The position numbers and the translations under genes were made by a program. A DNA stretch of 18,661 nucleotides. Source: Bacillota bacterium. Lineage in GTDB: Bacteria > Bacillota > UBA4882 > UBA8346. The DNA is taken from positions 1 to 18,661 of the forward strand of contig JAEZJQ010000059.1 of NCBI GenBank assembly GCA_023436305.1, given 5' to 3'. Shown here in pieces: positions 1 to 7,499 of this stretch (positions are counted from its first letter, which is position 1; each line of letters begins with the position of its first letter). The notes beneath the pieces are model-generated. The model made no database searches. It was not told the origin of the DNA and saw nothing but the letters and a program-made list of their open reading frames with translations.

Positions 1-762
1 ATTACTCCACTCTGAATCAATTGCTTCAAAATTCCTTTGCAAAGCGGTGATATCCATATCCAGTTCGGTTTTCATCGGATGAACGACGGCGCAAACGCAA
101 TCCCCGATCTTGAATGATATGGTTTTATATTGACCGAAATTTTTATAATAACTCATAAAGAAATGATCATGGTACTCCATTTTATGAATCTCATAGATTT
201 TCATCGGAGTCATCAAACCGGTTTTAATGACCTTCGACAACGCTTCCTTGGCTGTCCATAACACCGTTAGCATAGTTTCGTAGGAATCCGGCTGGGTTTT
301 AATCAATTCGATTTCAGCGGGAGTCATTTGTTTTTCCAAAACTTCATTTTTATCCAGGTGGATCTTTTCGATGTCGATTCCTAGCGGATGAGCTTCCGGA
401 AAGGCCAGGGCGGTTCCCAGATGATCACAATGGGAAATACTGACCTGTATGTTTTGATGGCCCGGCAAGGTTATAATTGGTTGGGTAAATATGCCGGACC
501 GGACCAAAATTTTAGCCAAATCGGCTTCCCCGGTCAATGCAGCCACCGCCCGTTTGGCTGCGTAACGCCCAATCAGGAAACTTCGCATTCGTTTTTCAAA
601 TTTTAATGATTCATAATATTCCCGTTCAGTGGGATGTAAATAGGGGATGATCCTTTCATAATGTTCCCAGAGCGGATAAAAGCAGAAGCAGCCGTTGGCT
701 TTGAAAACCTGTTCCGGCCTGGTCAAAATTAATTCATCAAGGTAAGTAATGGGTTGTATCAT
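1..762 (-). CDS. 4'-phosphopantetheinyl transferase, Sfp superfamily (3' end beyond window)
   Basis: Transfers the 4'-phosphopantetheine arm of CoA to a serine of acyl- or peptidyl-carrier proteins in the cytoplasm. The frame is open from ATG 762 to the window edge (254 codons, no stop seen). Sfp-family hallmarks: GRYAAKRAV near residues 65-73, the substrate-binding SISHCD (108-113), Mg-binding GIDIE (128-132) and WTAKEALSK (169-177), whose Lys and Glu are the second signature. The usual length is about 220-240, so little is missing. An in-frame ATG lies at 777, but AAAGG sits about 9 nt before ATG 762, which is preferred. It lies 94 nt downstream of a metallophosphoesterase gene on the same strand and is probably co-transcribed. 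No NRPS, PKS or carrier-protein gene is in view, so the substrate is unknown. Family call is firm; the biological target is not. Confidence 0.9.
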   Translation of the reverse strand, partial: MIQPITYLDELILTRPEQVFKANGCFCFYPLWEHYERIIPYLHPTEREYYESLKFEKRMRSFLIGRYAAKRAVAALTGEADLAKILVRSGIFTQPIITLPGHQNIQVSISHCDHLGTALAFPEAHPLGIDIEKIHLDKNEVLEKQMTPAEIELIKTQPDSYETMLTVLWTAKEALSKVIKTGLMTPMKIYEIHKMEYHDHFFMSYYKNFGQYKTISFKIGDCVCAVVHPMKTELDMDITALQRNFEAIDSEWSN

Positions 763-855
763 TTTACTGCCTTTCATCAAGCCAAAAGTTCAATGTCTAA
801 TGTCAAAGTCAGGCTTTGACTATCCATTTTCGCCTCTTTTGATCTTCGGCATTCC

Positions 856-1617
856 TTAAATCTCATATACACACTTGAGTTTTTTCGCGGTAATCATGGT
901 TTCATAAGGATATCCAAAGGCATTGTTAATGTATAACACATTATCCTTCACAGCGCGCGTATTAACATGGCTATGTCCGTAAACATGAATCCCCGAACCC
1001 AACCGGCGGATTTGAGTTTCCAATAATGAGGTCCCCAGAACCGGATAGATACTCTGTTTGCTGGACGGGATAAAATCCGGCATCAAATCAATCCTGGGCA
1101 GAAAATGAGAAAATGAAATAATGAATTGATTGGTAATACTTAAAAACGGTTCATTCATCTCCAGGAAATGCCCTGTGATCCGTTTTTCGTCAAAGCCAAC
1201 CGGCCATTTGCATGCGATAAAATCAGCCCAGGATTCGAAAGTTTCCGGGGTAGGTTCCGCCAATGAGTAATCGTACCAGCTATACAAAGGAATAATCGAT
1301 AACGTTCCCCAATGAAACGGTTCCATTCGGATACCACAACCGGCCGCTATCGCCCGGATTAGCTGTAATTTTTCCAACGAATTGGGGGCCATTGGGTTGC
1401 GACGTACCCATAAATCGTGATTGCCGGGGATAAAGAAAACTTCCCGGAACCGTTCCTTCAAATCTTGTAGCGTTTTTTCTAACAAAAGCAATGAGTCCGT
1501 TACATCTCCGGCCAATATCAGCAGATCATCCGTATAATCCACCCGGGATAGATTTTGAAACCACCGGAGATTTTCCTCAAAATCGACATGAATATCGGAA
1601 ACAGTAAAGATCCTCAA
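856..1617 (-). CDS. Calcineurin-like metallophosphoesterase (PptH-like by sequence and context)
   Basis: A two-metal phosphoesterase of 253 residues without signal peptide or membrane segment, so cytoplasmic. Metal-ligand motifs appear in the canonical order: D8-x-H10, GD (37-38), GNHD (65-68), SH (170-171) and GHSH (214-217). The start is TTG at 1617, supported by AAGGGG 7 nt upstream. Extra conserved-looking segments are WYDYSL (114-119) and CKWP (136-139), and a C-terminal NNAFGYP. From memory these resemble the actinobacterial metallophosphoesterases that sit beside phosphopantetheinyl transferases. M. tuberculosis PptH (Rv2795c) hydrolyses phosphopantetheine from carrier proteins and is encoded next to PptT. 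Here the esterase also directly precedes the transferase. Enzyme class is firm; the PptH-like role is inference and a general nucleotide or phosphoester hydrolase remains possible. Confidence 0.88.
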   Translation of the reverse strand: MRIFTVSDIHVDFEENLRWFQNLSRVDYTDDLLILAGDVTDSLLLLEKTLQDLKERFREVFFIPGNHDLWVRRNPMAPNSLEKLQLIRAIAAGCGIRMEPFHWGTLSIIPLYSWYDYSLAEPTPETFESWADFIACKWPVGFDEKRITGHFLEMNEPFLSITNQFIISFSHFLPRIDLMPDFIPSSKQSIYPVLGTSLLETQIRRLGSGIHVYGHSHVNTRAVKDNVLYINNAFGYPYETMITAKKLKCVYEI

Positions 1618-1661
1618 TTGGGTTCCCCTTTTTTAACTGGTGATTTGAAAGAGGTGAACAT

Positions 1662-1850
1662 TCATTTATCATTGGGGGGCAATTTTTTACTATCAAAAAT
1701 AGTGGCTTGCATCGCTTTCAGTTCCCCAACGATCTCCTCCCGGGTAACGAGCCCTTTTTTATCGAGAAGATTGATGATGGCCTGCAAAGCGTATGACTGG
1801 CTCATTAGCAAGTCTTCAACGCTCATTTTTTCTTTTGGAATATCGGGCAT
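1662..1850 (-). CDS. Small conserved-looking helical protein, 62 aa
   Basis: Not recognised as a named family. ATG 1850 is preceded by AGAAGGTGAAATC, a good Shine-Dalgarno at normal spacing, which is the main evidence that the gene is real. The product is predicted to be mostly helical and charged: a stretch SYALQAIINLLDKKGLVT followed by REEIVGELKAM looks like a helix-turn-helix-sized helical pair, but no DNA-binding motif can be claimed. No signal or membrane segment. It ends 44 nt before the metallophosphoesterase start, with no terminator between, so it probably belongs to the same transcript as the esterase and the phosphopantetheinyl transferase. Confidence 0.7.
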   Translation of the reverse strand: MPDIPKEKMSVEDLLMSQSYALQAIINLLDKKGLVTREEIVGELKAMQATIFDSKKLPPNDK

Positions 1851-1965
1851 GATTTCACCTTCTTTTTGACGCTATATTCGGTGAATGTTCGAAAAATCCC
1901 TTTATTTCCCGAAGAATACTTTTTATACGCGACCTTTTTTGAATTTTTTAAAGATGGATATGATG

Positions 1966-2226
1966 TTAATTATGATAGATCTTGGCCAAAACCCATTGAA
2001 AATCCCGGGTATGAAAATATATCTCATATAGATTAATGGTATCGGGAGTAAGTGTAAAAAATACTTTTTGGGCGATTCCTTCGGGCACCTTCCAGGTCTT
2101 AATGATTTTAAACTTTTCATACCGGTGGCTGCGCCATTCAAAAAGCAACGGGGTTAATCGCCCTCCCTGATTAAAACCGGCGATGACCCGGATGGATTCA
2201 TTAATGGGTTCAATGTTGGCGTTCAT
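1966..2226 (-). CDS. DUF6504-like small protein, possible SOS-regulon member
   Basis: An 86-residue cytoplasmic protein starting at ATG 2226 behind AGGGAG (9 nt spacing). The pattern NESIRVIAGF (residues 9-18), then P-x-x-F-x-WR-x-HRY (about 26-36) and a tryptophan-containing K-I-x-x-x-W segment resembles DUF6504, a small domain often encoded near Y-family polymerase or ImuB genes. I judge this from memory, so the family call is moderate. No biochemical function is known to me. A LexA-type operator lies about 155 nt upstream on the same strand (2382-2395), but a terminator-like hairpin (2312-2379) lies between it and this gene. Expression could therefore come from read-through or antitermination, or from a weak local promoter I could not identify clearly. 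Confidence 0.7.
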   Translation of the reverse strand: MNANIEPINESIRVIAGFNQGGRLTPLLFEWRSHRYEKFKIIKTWKVPEGIAQKVFFTLTPDTINLYEIYFHTRDFQWVLAKIYHN

Positions 2227-2310
2227 GAGTATTTCTCCCTTGCGGTCAGATTATTAAGATACAGGTTTCATTCAACAAACACTAAACGTGCGACCTCACG
2301 ATGAGGGTGA

Positions 2311-2394
2311 GAAAAAAGGCGTTGTGAAATATGGGTGAAAGAATATTCTTTCGGTGTAAGTGTAGTTTTTCACAACGCCCAAGAACGTATGTTC
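2311..2394 (-). ncRNA. Candidate SOS-induced small RNA or attenuated leader
   Basis: Transcription from the promoter at 2401-2429 would start near 2394, inside a LexA box. It would end after about 84 nt at a hairpin followed by six U residues. The predicted RNA is nearly all one structure: 12-bp outer stem, a loop of about 38 nt holding a second 6-bp hairpin from a 16-nt palindrome (2337-2352), and single-stranded C-rich stretches (CACC, CACCC) of the kind that can pair with Shine-Dalgarno sequences. No convincing start codon with ribosome site lies inside. It may instead be the 5' leader of the DUF6504-like gene. No known Rfam family was recognised. Confidence 0.4.
2312..2379 (-). terminator. 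Intrinsic terminator with long structured loop
   Basis: Read on the minus strand, GGCGTTGTGAAA (2379-2368) pairs perfectly with TTTCACAACGCC (2329-2318), and TTTTTT (2317-2312) follows at once. The opposite strand has no T-tract, so it acts on minus-strand transcription. It lies between the LexA-controlled promoter and the DUF6504-like gene. Confidence 0.6.
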
Positions 2395-2395
2395 G
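2382..2395 (-). promoter_or_regulatory. LexA (SOS) operator
   Basis: On the minus strand CGAACATACGTTCT matches the Bacillus LexA consensus CGAACRNRYGTTYC at 13 of 14 positions. It begins 5 nt after a -10 element, so it covers the predicted start point, an effective repressor position. Confidence 0.65.
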
Positions 2396-2400
2396 GTATT

Positions 2401-2429
2401 ATTTTACCACGAACTATATTCCGGAGCAA
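2401..2429 (-). promoter_or_regulatory. Sigma-A-type promoter overlapped downstream by LexA box
   Basis: Minus strand: -35 TTGCTC (2429-2424), 17-nt spacer, -10 TAAAAT (2406-2401). The -10 matches 5 of 6 and the spacing is canonical. It lies downstream of the terminator at 2461-2490, which separates it from the lytic transglycosylase gene. Confidence 0.55.
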
Positions 2430-2460
2430 TACCAAAATTTTATTTTTGGTTTTATATCCG

Positions 2461-2490
2461 GAAAAAATAAAAGAGCGATTGGTTTCGCTC
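2461..2490 (-). terminator. Intrinsic terminator of the lytic transglycosylase gene
   Basis: Minus strand: GAGCGA (2490-2485), 6-nt loop, TCGCTC (2478-2473), then a T-rich run TTTTATTTTTTC (2472-2461). It lies 120 nt beyond the stop codon. A second, T-poor 7-bp hairpin (2558-2564 with 2586-2592, CTTGGCG/CGCCAAG) lies between. Confidence 0.65.
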
Positions 2491-2609
2491 CGATTTGTTT
2501 TATCCGAATTTGGCACGTACACGTGTGCGCAAGTAACTTAAAAATTCAACAAGATAACTTGGCGAATCGAGGATTATATTACATACGCCAAGCTGTTTTG
2601 GGATTGGAA

Positions 2610-3704
2610 TTAGCCCTGGTACTGATGATAATTTTGATAATGGTTCCAAAACCGGATATCCCGGATATCATATCCTTCATTACTCAAGACATCATAGGGA
2701 CCGGTTTTCGGAGCGTCTTCAATGGTTGTCCGATACCGCCACACATTTCCGGCGCCCGCGTTATAGCCCGAATAAGCCGCCCGTGCCAGGTTCTCCATGC
2801 TACTATTGGCGCCTTTGCTGCTTTCGTTGTTCTTGACGGCGGAATCATAACTGTCCTTTAATATCTGTAAACCCGCCCGGACATTGTATTTCCAATCCGT
2901 TTTGATCCGGTTGAAATCAAAAACGTCCCCCCACGCTTTATCATTGACCTGCATAATACCCCAATCCGTGGAATCGGAATTGCTGCCGCGAAGGGGCGTC
3001 CCATCTTTATTAAACTGGTTCAGGTTGCTCTCGGTGGCGGCGGTGGCTAATCCAAGTTGCGCCGGTATTCCAATTATTTGGCATTGTTCGGTGATATAAT
3101 CCGCCACTTCTTGCTTGGTAGGATTATATCCCGGAGTACCCGTAGCGGATAAGTTTTGAACGGCTCCGGCATCACCACTCAAAATTCCATTGATGGTATG
3201 AATATTCAACCCTTCCGGATTTCCGGCGGCATCCAGATGAAATGCATTCCGGAAATCATTCATAGCCTGCCTATACCTGGATATTATCCACGTATTGGGA
3301 ACTTCCGACACGGTCCCGGCCGAATCATTATTTGCAATGCCGGTATCCAATAGGAATTGCAATAATTGTAAGGACAAGGATTGACTCGGACTGTGAGATA
3401 ACAGGCCGGGCTGTTCCTTTTGCTCCAGTATTGACAATAAACTGTTGGTGTTACTGTTCCCAGCCGCTATCGGCGATAAATTGATGAACGCGCCGGCCGG
3501 ATCGTTGTCTCCGGGCAAATATGACTGATTACTCAACATATTTTCGAGCAGCGATTTAAGTATCATTTCAAAACCGGATGGAGTGGCGGTTAGATTCGCG
3601 CTTACACTATCATTAATTTCGGCATTAATATTCTTGGATAAATTGTTATCCTGCTTTATTGGAAAAAACGCGGTTTGATTATTCACGCCATGTATCGGAC
3701 TCAT
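2610..3704 (-). CDS. SLT-type lytic transglycosylase with long Ser/Asn-rich N-terminal region
   Basis: Cleaves the MurNAc-GlcNAc bond of peptidoglycan with 1,6-anhydro product formation, as known for the family. The SLT domain spans roughly residues 200-345: catalytic Glu225 in ATESNLNQF, DWGIMQVN (247-254), NVRAGLQIL (274-282) and YNAGAGNVW (314-322). The first 190 residues are Ser/Asn/Leu-rich and not a recognised domain. No signal peptide is visible, as in B. subtilis CwlQ/YjbJ, so export would need another route, for example the flagellar apparatus. ATG 3704 has AAGGTG 7 nt upstream. The gene stands alone, with a sigma-D-type promoter at 3772-3798 and a terminator at 2461-2490. Enzyme class is firm; a role in motility or cell-wall opening during flagellar assembly is inferred from the promoter. 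Confidence 0.88.
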   Translation of the reverse strand: MSPIHGVNNQTAFFPIKQDNNLSKNINAEINDSVSANLTATPSGFEMILKSLLENMLSNQSYLPGDNDPAGAFINLSPIAAGNSNTNSLLSILEQKEQPGLLSHSPSQSLSLQLLQFLLDTGIANNDSAGTVSEVPNTWIISRYRQAMNDFRNAFHLDAAGNPEGLNIHTINGILSGDAGAVQNLSATGTPGYNPTKQEVADYITEQCQIIGIPAQLGLATAATESNLNQFNKDGTPLRGSNSDSTDWGIMQVNDKAWGDVFDFNRIKTDWKYNVRAGLQILKDSYDSAVKNNESSKGANSSMENLARAAYSGYNAGAGNVWRYRTTIEDAPKTGPYDVLSNEGYDIRDIRFWNHYQNYHQYQG

Positions 3705-3771
3705 TGATGAACACCTTCTTATCTTACCTGATTGCCCGGGTTTAAGTGTGGTAAAACTTCTTTTGCTATAA

Positions 3772-3798
3772 TTATCGGTAGAACAATGATTTTCTTTA
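3772..3798 (-). promoter_or_regulatory. Sigma-D/FliA-type promoter of the lytic transglycosylase gene
   Basis: Minus strand: TAAA (3798-3795), 15-nt spacer, ACCGATAA (3779-3772). The FliA/sigma-D consensus is TAAA, N15, GCCGATAA or GCCGATAT; 11 of 12 positions fit the first form with exact spacing. It begins 9 nt after the stop of the upstream CDF gene and leaves a leader of about 60 nt. Confidence 0.55.
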
Positions 3799-3806
3799 TA
3801 ATACCA

Positions 3807-4985
3807 TCAATCATTACTTGGCACATAGTTATGATCAATTGTGATTACCAGGCGATAAGTGGTGTCAATCATGTAAATTCCATCCTCAATGAGTTTAATC
3901 AGCTCATCATCGCTCCACCTAAAATCAAAAGGAACTACAACGTCAAAAATCAGATTCGAGTGGCTCAAACCCCATACCACACGAAAATCGTGCATGCTGA
4001 TTTCCGGCGAAATCCGCTCAATCAGATTTTTCACCACCGCTTTTAGTTCATTGGTTTTTGCATCGTCGGTAACAATAGGGTCAAGATGAATAACCAGATG
4101 AATGCCCTGATCTTTTAAAAAGTCACGTTCAATATTGTCAATAATATCGTGGCTCACCATAATGTCCTGCCCGGCAGGCACCTCGCAATGCACCGAGGCA
4201 AAGCATTGGTTCACACCGTAGCTGTGTACCACCAAGTCATGCAACCCGATAACATTGTCGTAGCTTAGGATTTTTTTATAGATGCTGTCCACCAATTCCT
4301 TGGTAGGCGCCGTACCAAGCAACGGACTGGTAGTATCCATAACCAGCCTGACTCCGGTTACTAGAATGAATACGGCAACCGTAACACCCATGTACCCGTC
4401 CAGATTAAAACCGGTCAAACGGGTAACAATAGCGGCCACCAGTACCGCCGCTGTGGCGAGAATATCGTTTCGGCTGTCCGTAGACGTGGCGATAAGCGTT
4501 GTGGAATCAATGATCCTTCCTATTTCTCGATAAAACTTGCATTGCCAAAGCTTAATCAGAATAGCAACCACCAGTACCCCTATAGAAATCATGCTGAACT
4601 GAGCCGCTTGCGGATGAATTATTTTATCGACCGAGCTTTTAATCAGTTGTAACCCCAAAACCAAGATGATAAAAGACACAATCAAGCCGGAGATATACTC
4701 CATGCGCGCATGGCCGTATGGATGCTTGGCATCCGCCGGTTTGCCGGAAATTTTAAAACCAATCAGCGTTATTAGCGAAGAGCCTGAGTCGGAGAGGTTG
4801 TTTATGGCGTCAGCAATGATGGCGATACTGTGAAAGAGCATTCCCACAGTAATTTTGATGAGAAAGAGCAGTAAATTGGATGCAATGCCCACCATGCCGG
4901 CGAACTTGCCATAGCGTTCCCGCACTCGAAAATCGGATATATTTTGATTATCTTTCACGAACAATTTTATTAATAAATTTGTCAT
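3807..4985 (-). CDS. Cation diffusion facilitator exporter, Mn-type, with duplicated cytoplasmic domain
   Basis: A six-helix proton-coupled divalent-metal exporter of the cytoplasmic membrane. The membrane part is residues 28-215. The transport site is N62-x3-D66 in helix 2 and D170-x3-D174 in helix 5. Zinc exporters such as YiiP carry D-x3-D and H-x3-D there; the all-Asn/Asp site resembles Mn exporters (MntE, MneP, MneS). HPYGHARMEY (88-97) is the loop signature. The cytoplasmic domain (about 222-304) is followed by a further 85 residues with its own HDFRVV and HSNLIFDVVVP strands, apparently a second copy; usual length is about 300, here 392. ATG 4985 has GAGGTG at good spacing. A TATAAT lies at 5027-5022 without a convincing -35. 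Metal specificity is inferred. Confidence 0.9.
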   Translation of the reverse strand: MTNLLIKLFVKDNQNISDFRVRERYGKFAGMVGIASNLLLFLIKITVGMLFHSIAIIADAINNLSDSGSSLITLIGFKISGKPADAKHPYGHARMEYISGLIVSFIILVLGLQLIKSSVDKIIHPQAAQFSMISIGVLVVAILIKLWQCKFYREIGRIIDSTTLIATSTDSRNDILATAAVLVAAIVTRLTGFNLDGYMGVTVAVFILVTGVRLVMDTTSPLLGTAPTKELVDSIYKKILSYDNVIGLHDLVVHSYGVNQCFASVHCEVPAGQDIMVSHDIIDNIERDFLKDQGIHLVIHLDPIVTDDAKTNELKAVVKNLIERISPEISMHDFRVVWGLSHSNLIFDVVVPFDFRWSDDELIKLIEDGIYMIDTTYRLVITIDHNYVPSND

Positions 4986-5061
4986 AATTCACCTCATGAA
5001 TTAATCTGTAAATGTTGCTGTATTATATACCCTGTAAAGAGCAAACAGTCATCAATTAATT

Positions 5062-6600
5062 TTAAAAAAGCGGTGCGAACAAGCGCAAAAAAGCTTGTAG
5101 AATTTTTATATACCATGGTCTACGCTTCCACTCATTCAAAGCAATTTCTTCACATACTTCAAAGGTATCCGTTATGTCCTTTTTAATGTCCTCCAGCACT
5201 GGCGCTCCACAAATCCAAACACCGTCTTCAAAATGAAGATTAAAACTGCGATAATCCATATTGATACTGCCTGTTATTGCATGGTCATCATCGCTGATGA
5301 TGATTTTTGCATGAATGTAACCAGGTGTATATTCATAGATTCGAACCCCCGCTTCCATGAGTCTACCATAATTTGAGCGTGTGACCATATGTACATACCA
5401 ATGGTCCCATATTTTGGGAGTTATGATTCTGACATCCGTTCCGCCCATTGCAGCCGTACATAATACATCGATCATCAAATCATCAATGACAAGATAAGGA
5501 GTGGTGATATAGACATATTCTTTGGCATTCGAAATAAGTTGACGGTACATCGCCTCGGCCGGATTATGCGGATTGTTAACCGGCCCGTCGGAGAAAGGCT
5601 GATAAAATCCATCGCCTGTAATTTTAATGGCCGGTTGATAATTTAAATAGTCTTCTTTTATTCCACTTTCAATTTCCCACATTTGAAGAAATGTCACAGT
5701 CAGACTCCAAACAGCATCTCCCTCCAGTCTAATTGCGGCATCCTTCCAGTGACCATGTTTAGCATATAGATTGGCATATTCATCGGCAAGGTTGGTACCC
5801 CCGGTATATCCGATATTACCATCGATTACTGCGATTTTCTGATGATTACGATAGTTGATATAAAGCCTTGAAATGTATTTGTGAACCGGATTAAAAGAAA
5901 TCGCCCGAATATGTTCGCTTTCCAGTTTCTTAATAAGCTTGTTTGGCGCTGTTACTATACTACCGAGATCGTCATACATCAACCTGACTTCAACCCCTTG
6001 TGCAGCCTTGCGTTTAAGTATCCCATGGATCCGCTCCCAAAGCTGTCCTTCCCCAAGAATAAAATATTCAAGGAAAATGAAGCGCTTAGCTTTTTCCAAA
6101 TCGGCTATCATATCTTCAAATTGCAATTCGCCTAATCCGTAATATTTACTTTTGGTATCTTTATATAAGGGGAAGCCCTCTTGTTCAAGATACCCGGTAA
6201 TCCTTTTTCGGGATGGATGGCATCGTTGAAATTCCGATTGCACATTCGGATCTTTTTTTAACCACTTCATTCCCCGTAATATAATCTCTTGGTTTTTTCT
6301 GCTTTTTCGGCCATGGGTTCCGGTTCTTCCCCATAATACGTAAAGCAAATACCCAAATACCGGTAAAATTAGAATAATAATAAGCCATGCAATGGTATAT
6401 GAGGAATTATTATTTTTATCGACGAGTACGAGTACTTCGATTAACCCCACAACTTCAAGTAATAAGTAAATAAAAACTGAATTATGTTTTAATTCGATTA
6501 CGAGCAAAGCAAGTAAAAAGAGCTGAGCTAGAACAGCTAAACTCACGATTAAAATGCGAAACGCACCGGCAATCTTTTTTTCCGACTTTTTTATGATCAC
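5062..6600 (-). CDS. cls: Cardiolipin synthase (phospholipase D family)
   Basis: Condenses two phosphatidylglycerols to cardiolipin and glycerol at the membrane. 512 residues, close to the usual 480-510. Hydrophobic segments at about 14-34, 42-60 and 68-90 form the N-terminal anchor. Two phospholipase-D HKD motifs are intact: H253-x-K255-x4-D260 with following GGTN, and H430-x-K432-x4-D437 with following GSINMD. The assigned start is GTG 6600. TAAGGGGTGA directly precedes it, a strong Shine-Dalgarno but unusually close (about 3 nt from the last G of GGGG); no better start follows in frame. It is 67 nt downstream of a GT8 gene on the same strand. The gap holds a GAACATGTTC palindrome (6651-6660) of unknown meaning. 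Annotation is firm. Confidence 0.93.
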   Translation of the reverse strand: MIIKKSEKKIAGAFRILIVSLAVLAQLFLLALLVIELKHNSVFIYLLLEVVGLIEVLVLVDKNNNSSYTIAWLIIILILPVFGYLLYVLWGRTGTHGRKSRKNQEIILRGMKWLKKDPNVQSEFQRCHPSRKRITGYLEQEGFPLYKDTKSKYYGLGELQFEDMIADLEKAKRFIFLEYFILGEGQLWERIHGILKRKAAQGVEVRLMYDDLGSIVTAPNKLIKKLESEHIRAISFNPVHKYISRLYINYRNHQKIAVIDGNIGYTGGTNLADEYANLYAKHGHWKDAAIRLEGDAVWSLTVTFLQMWEIESGIKEDYLNYQPAIKITGDGFYQPFSDGPVNNPHNPAEAMYRQLISNAKEYVYITTPYLVIDDLMIDVLCTAAMGGTDVRIITPKIWDHWYVHMVTRSNYGRLMEAGVRIYEYTPGYIHAKIIISDDDHAITGSINMDYRSFNLHFEDGVWICGAPVLEDIKKDITDTFEVCEEIALNEWKRRPWYIKILQAFLRLFAPLF

Positions 6601-6667
6601 TCACCCCTTATACAGCAATTATCGAATATTTATTTTGTCCGTCGTGCCGATGAACATGTTCGTTAGG

Positions 6668-7480
6668 TCATCTTTTAAATGCAATTTTTTCATAATGCTT
6701 ATATAGAGAATGAAACTCACCATTATAATTTTTATGCCATGGTTTCTTCTTGCCGCAAAAATGAAGTATCACGGTATTATTAATAATATAATTCATATCC
6801 ACGGAACCCTTACTCAGAATTTTAATATATTTATAATATCTGGTGTCGTAGTTATATTTTATTTCATCTAATTTTTTGATCTCTTTCGCGTAAAGTGAGT
6901 TTAATACATCCTGATCCGGCATAATAAGTCTGCTTTTATTTTTGGCAACAAATTCGTAAATATCTTTTTCGCTTATTTTTTCCCTTTGAAGGCATAAGTT
7001 CATTAAAAGGACTCCCGAGTTAAAGTATTCTTCCATTTCATGCGCTCTTAGCCTGATTTTGTTGATTTCTTTTATCGGGACACGGTTATGAAATGACGCC
7101 GCATAAAGGTAGTCGGACAATTCATGGTCATATAATTTTCTTATTTCATTGATAACAATAATATCCGGGTCAAGATACAGTATTTTATCTAAATTGGCCG
7201 GCAGGAACTTACATGCTAATAACCGGTAGTACATCTCTTTGGTATAATGCATGACTACCGGCGCATTTCGAAAATATTCATTTTGAATGGTTATCGCTAA
7301 AAACTTTTGTCCGTTTCCTACTATAAATTGGTTGATATCGGCAAGTTCTTCCTCTTTGATGCTTGAGTGTATAAGGTAAATGCAAAAATCCTCATTAGGA
7401 TTGTTCATAAACATCGATTTCAGCATCACTTTAAGCGGCTTAATATAATTGGAGTTCAGGGTGACAAGGATATTCAACAA
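6668..7480 (-). CDS. Family 8 glycosyltransferase (LgtC/GspA-like)
   Basis: A retaining nucleotide-sugar transferase of 270 residues. GT8 features: ILVTLNSNYIKPL at the N-terminus, YLDPDIIV with the metal-binding D104-x-D106, FNSGVLLMNL (153-162), PDQDVLN (188-194) and HFCGKKKPW (240-248), in the family order. No signal peptide or membrane segment, so it acts on the cytoplasmic side. The acceptor cannot be told: lipopolysaccharide-like, teichoic or capsule glycans or a protein are possible. The start is TTG 7480 (a second TTG at 7477 is equally possible), with an in-frame TAA just upstream. Its ribosome site is poor. An 18-codon ORF with an excellent ribosome site ends 19 nt upstream, so translational coupling is plausible. 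The gene is more AT-rich than the genes to its right, hinting at separate origin. Confidence 0.88.
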   Translation of the reverse strand: MLNILVTLNSNYIKPLKVMLKSMFMNNPNEDFCIYLIHSSIKEEELADINQFIVGNGQKFLAITIQNEYFRNAPVVMHYTKEMYYRLLACKFLPANLDKILYLDPDIIVINEIRKLYDHELSDYLYAASFHNRVPIKEINKIRLRAHEMEEYFNSGVLLMNLCLQREKISEKDIYEFVAKNKSRLIMPDQDVLNSLYAKEIKKLDEIKYNYDTRYYKYIKILSKGSVDMNYIINNTVILHFCGKKKPWHKNYNGEFHSLYKHYEKIAFKR

Positions 7481-7499
7481 TCTACATTATCTCTACCTT

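Noticed and set aside
2318..2379. Hairpin region as a peptide gene starting at a GTG in the stem
   Set aside because: The frame gives about 25 residues without a ribosome site, and the sequence is better explained by RNA structure.
2331..2861. Plus-strand open frame of 176 codons
   Set aside because: It crosses a terminator and promoter region and overlaps the transglycosylase antisense; no ribosome site or recognisable domain.
6651..6660. GAACATGTTC as a second LexA box
   Set aside because: The half sites are 2 nt apart rather than 4, and it lies between two co-directional genes with no promoter.
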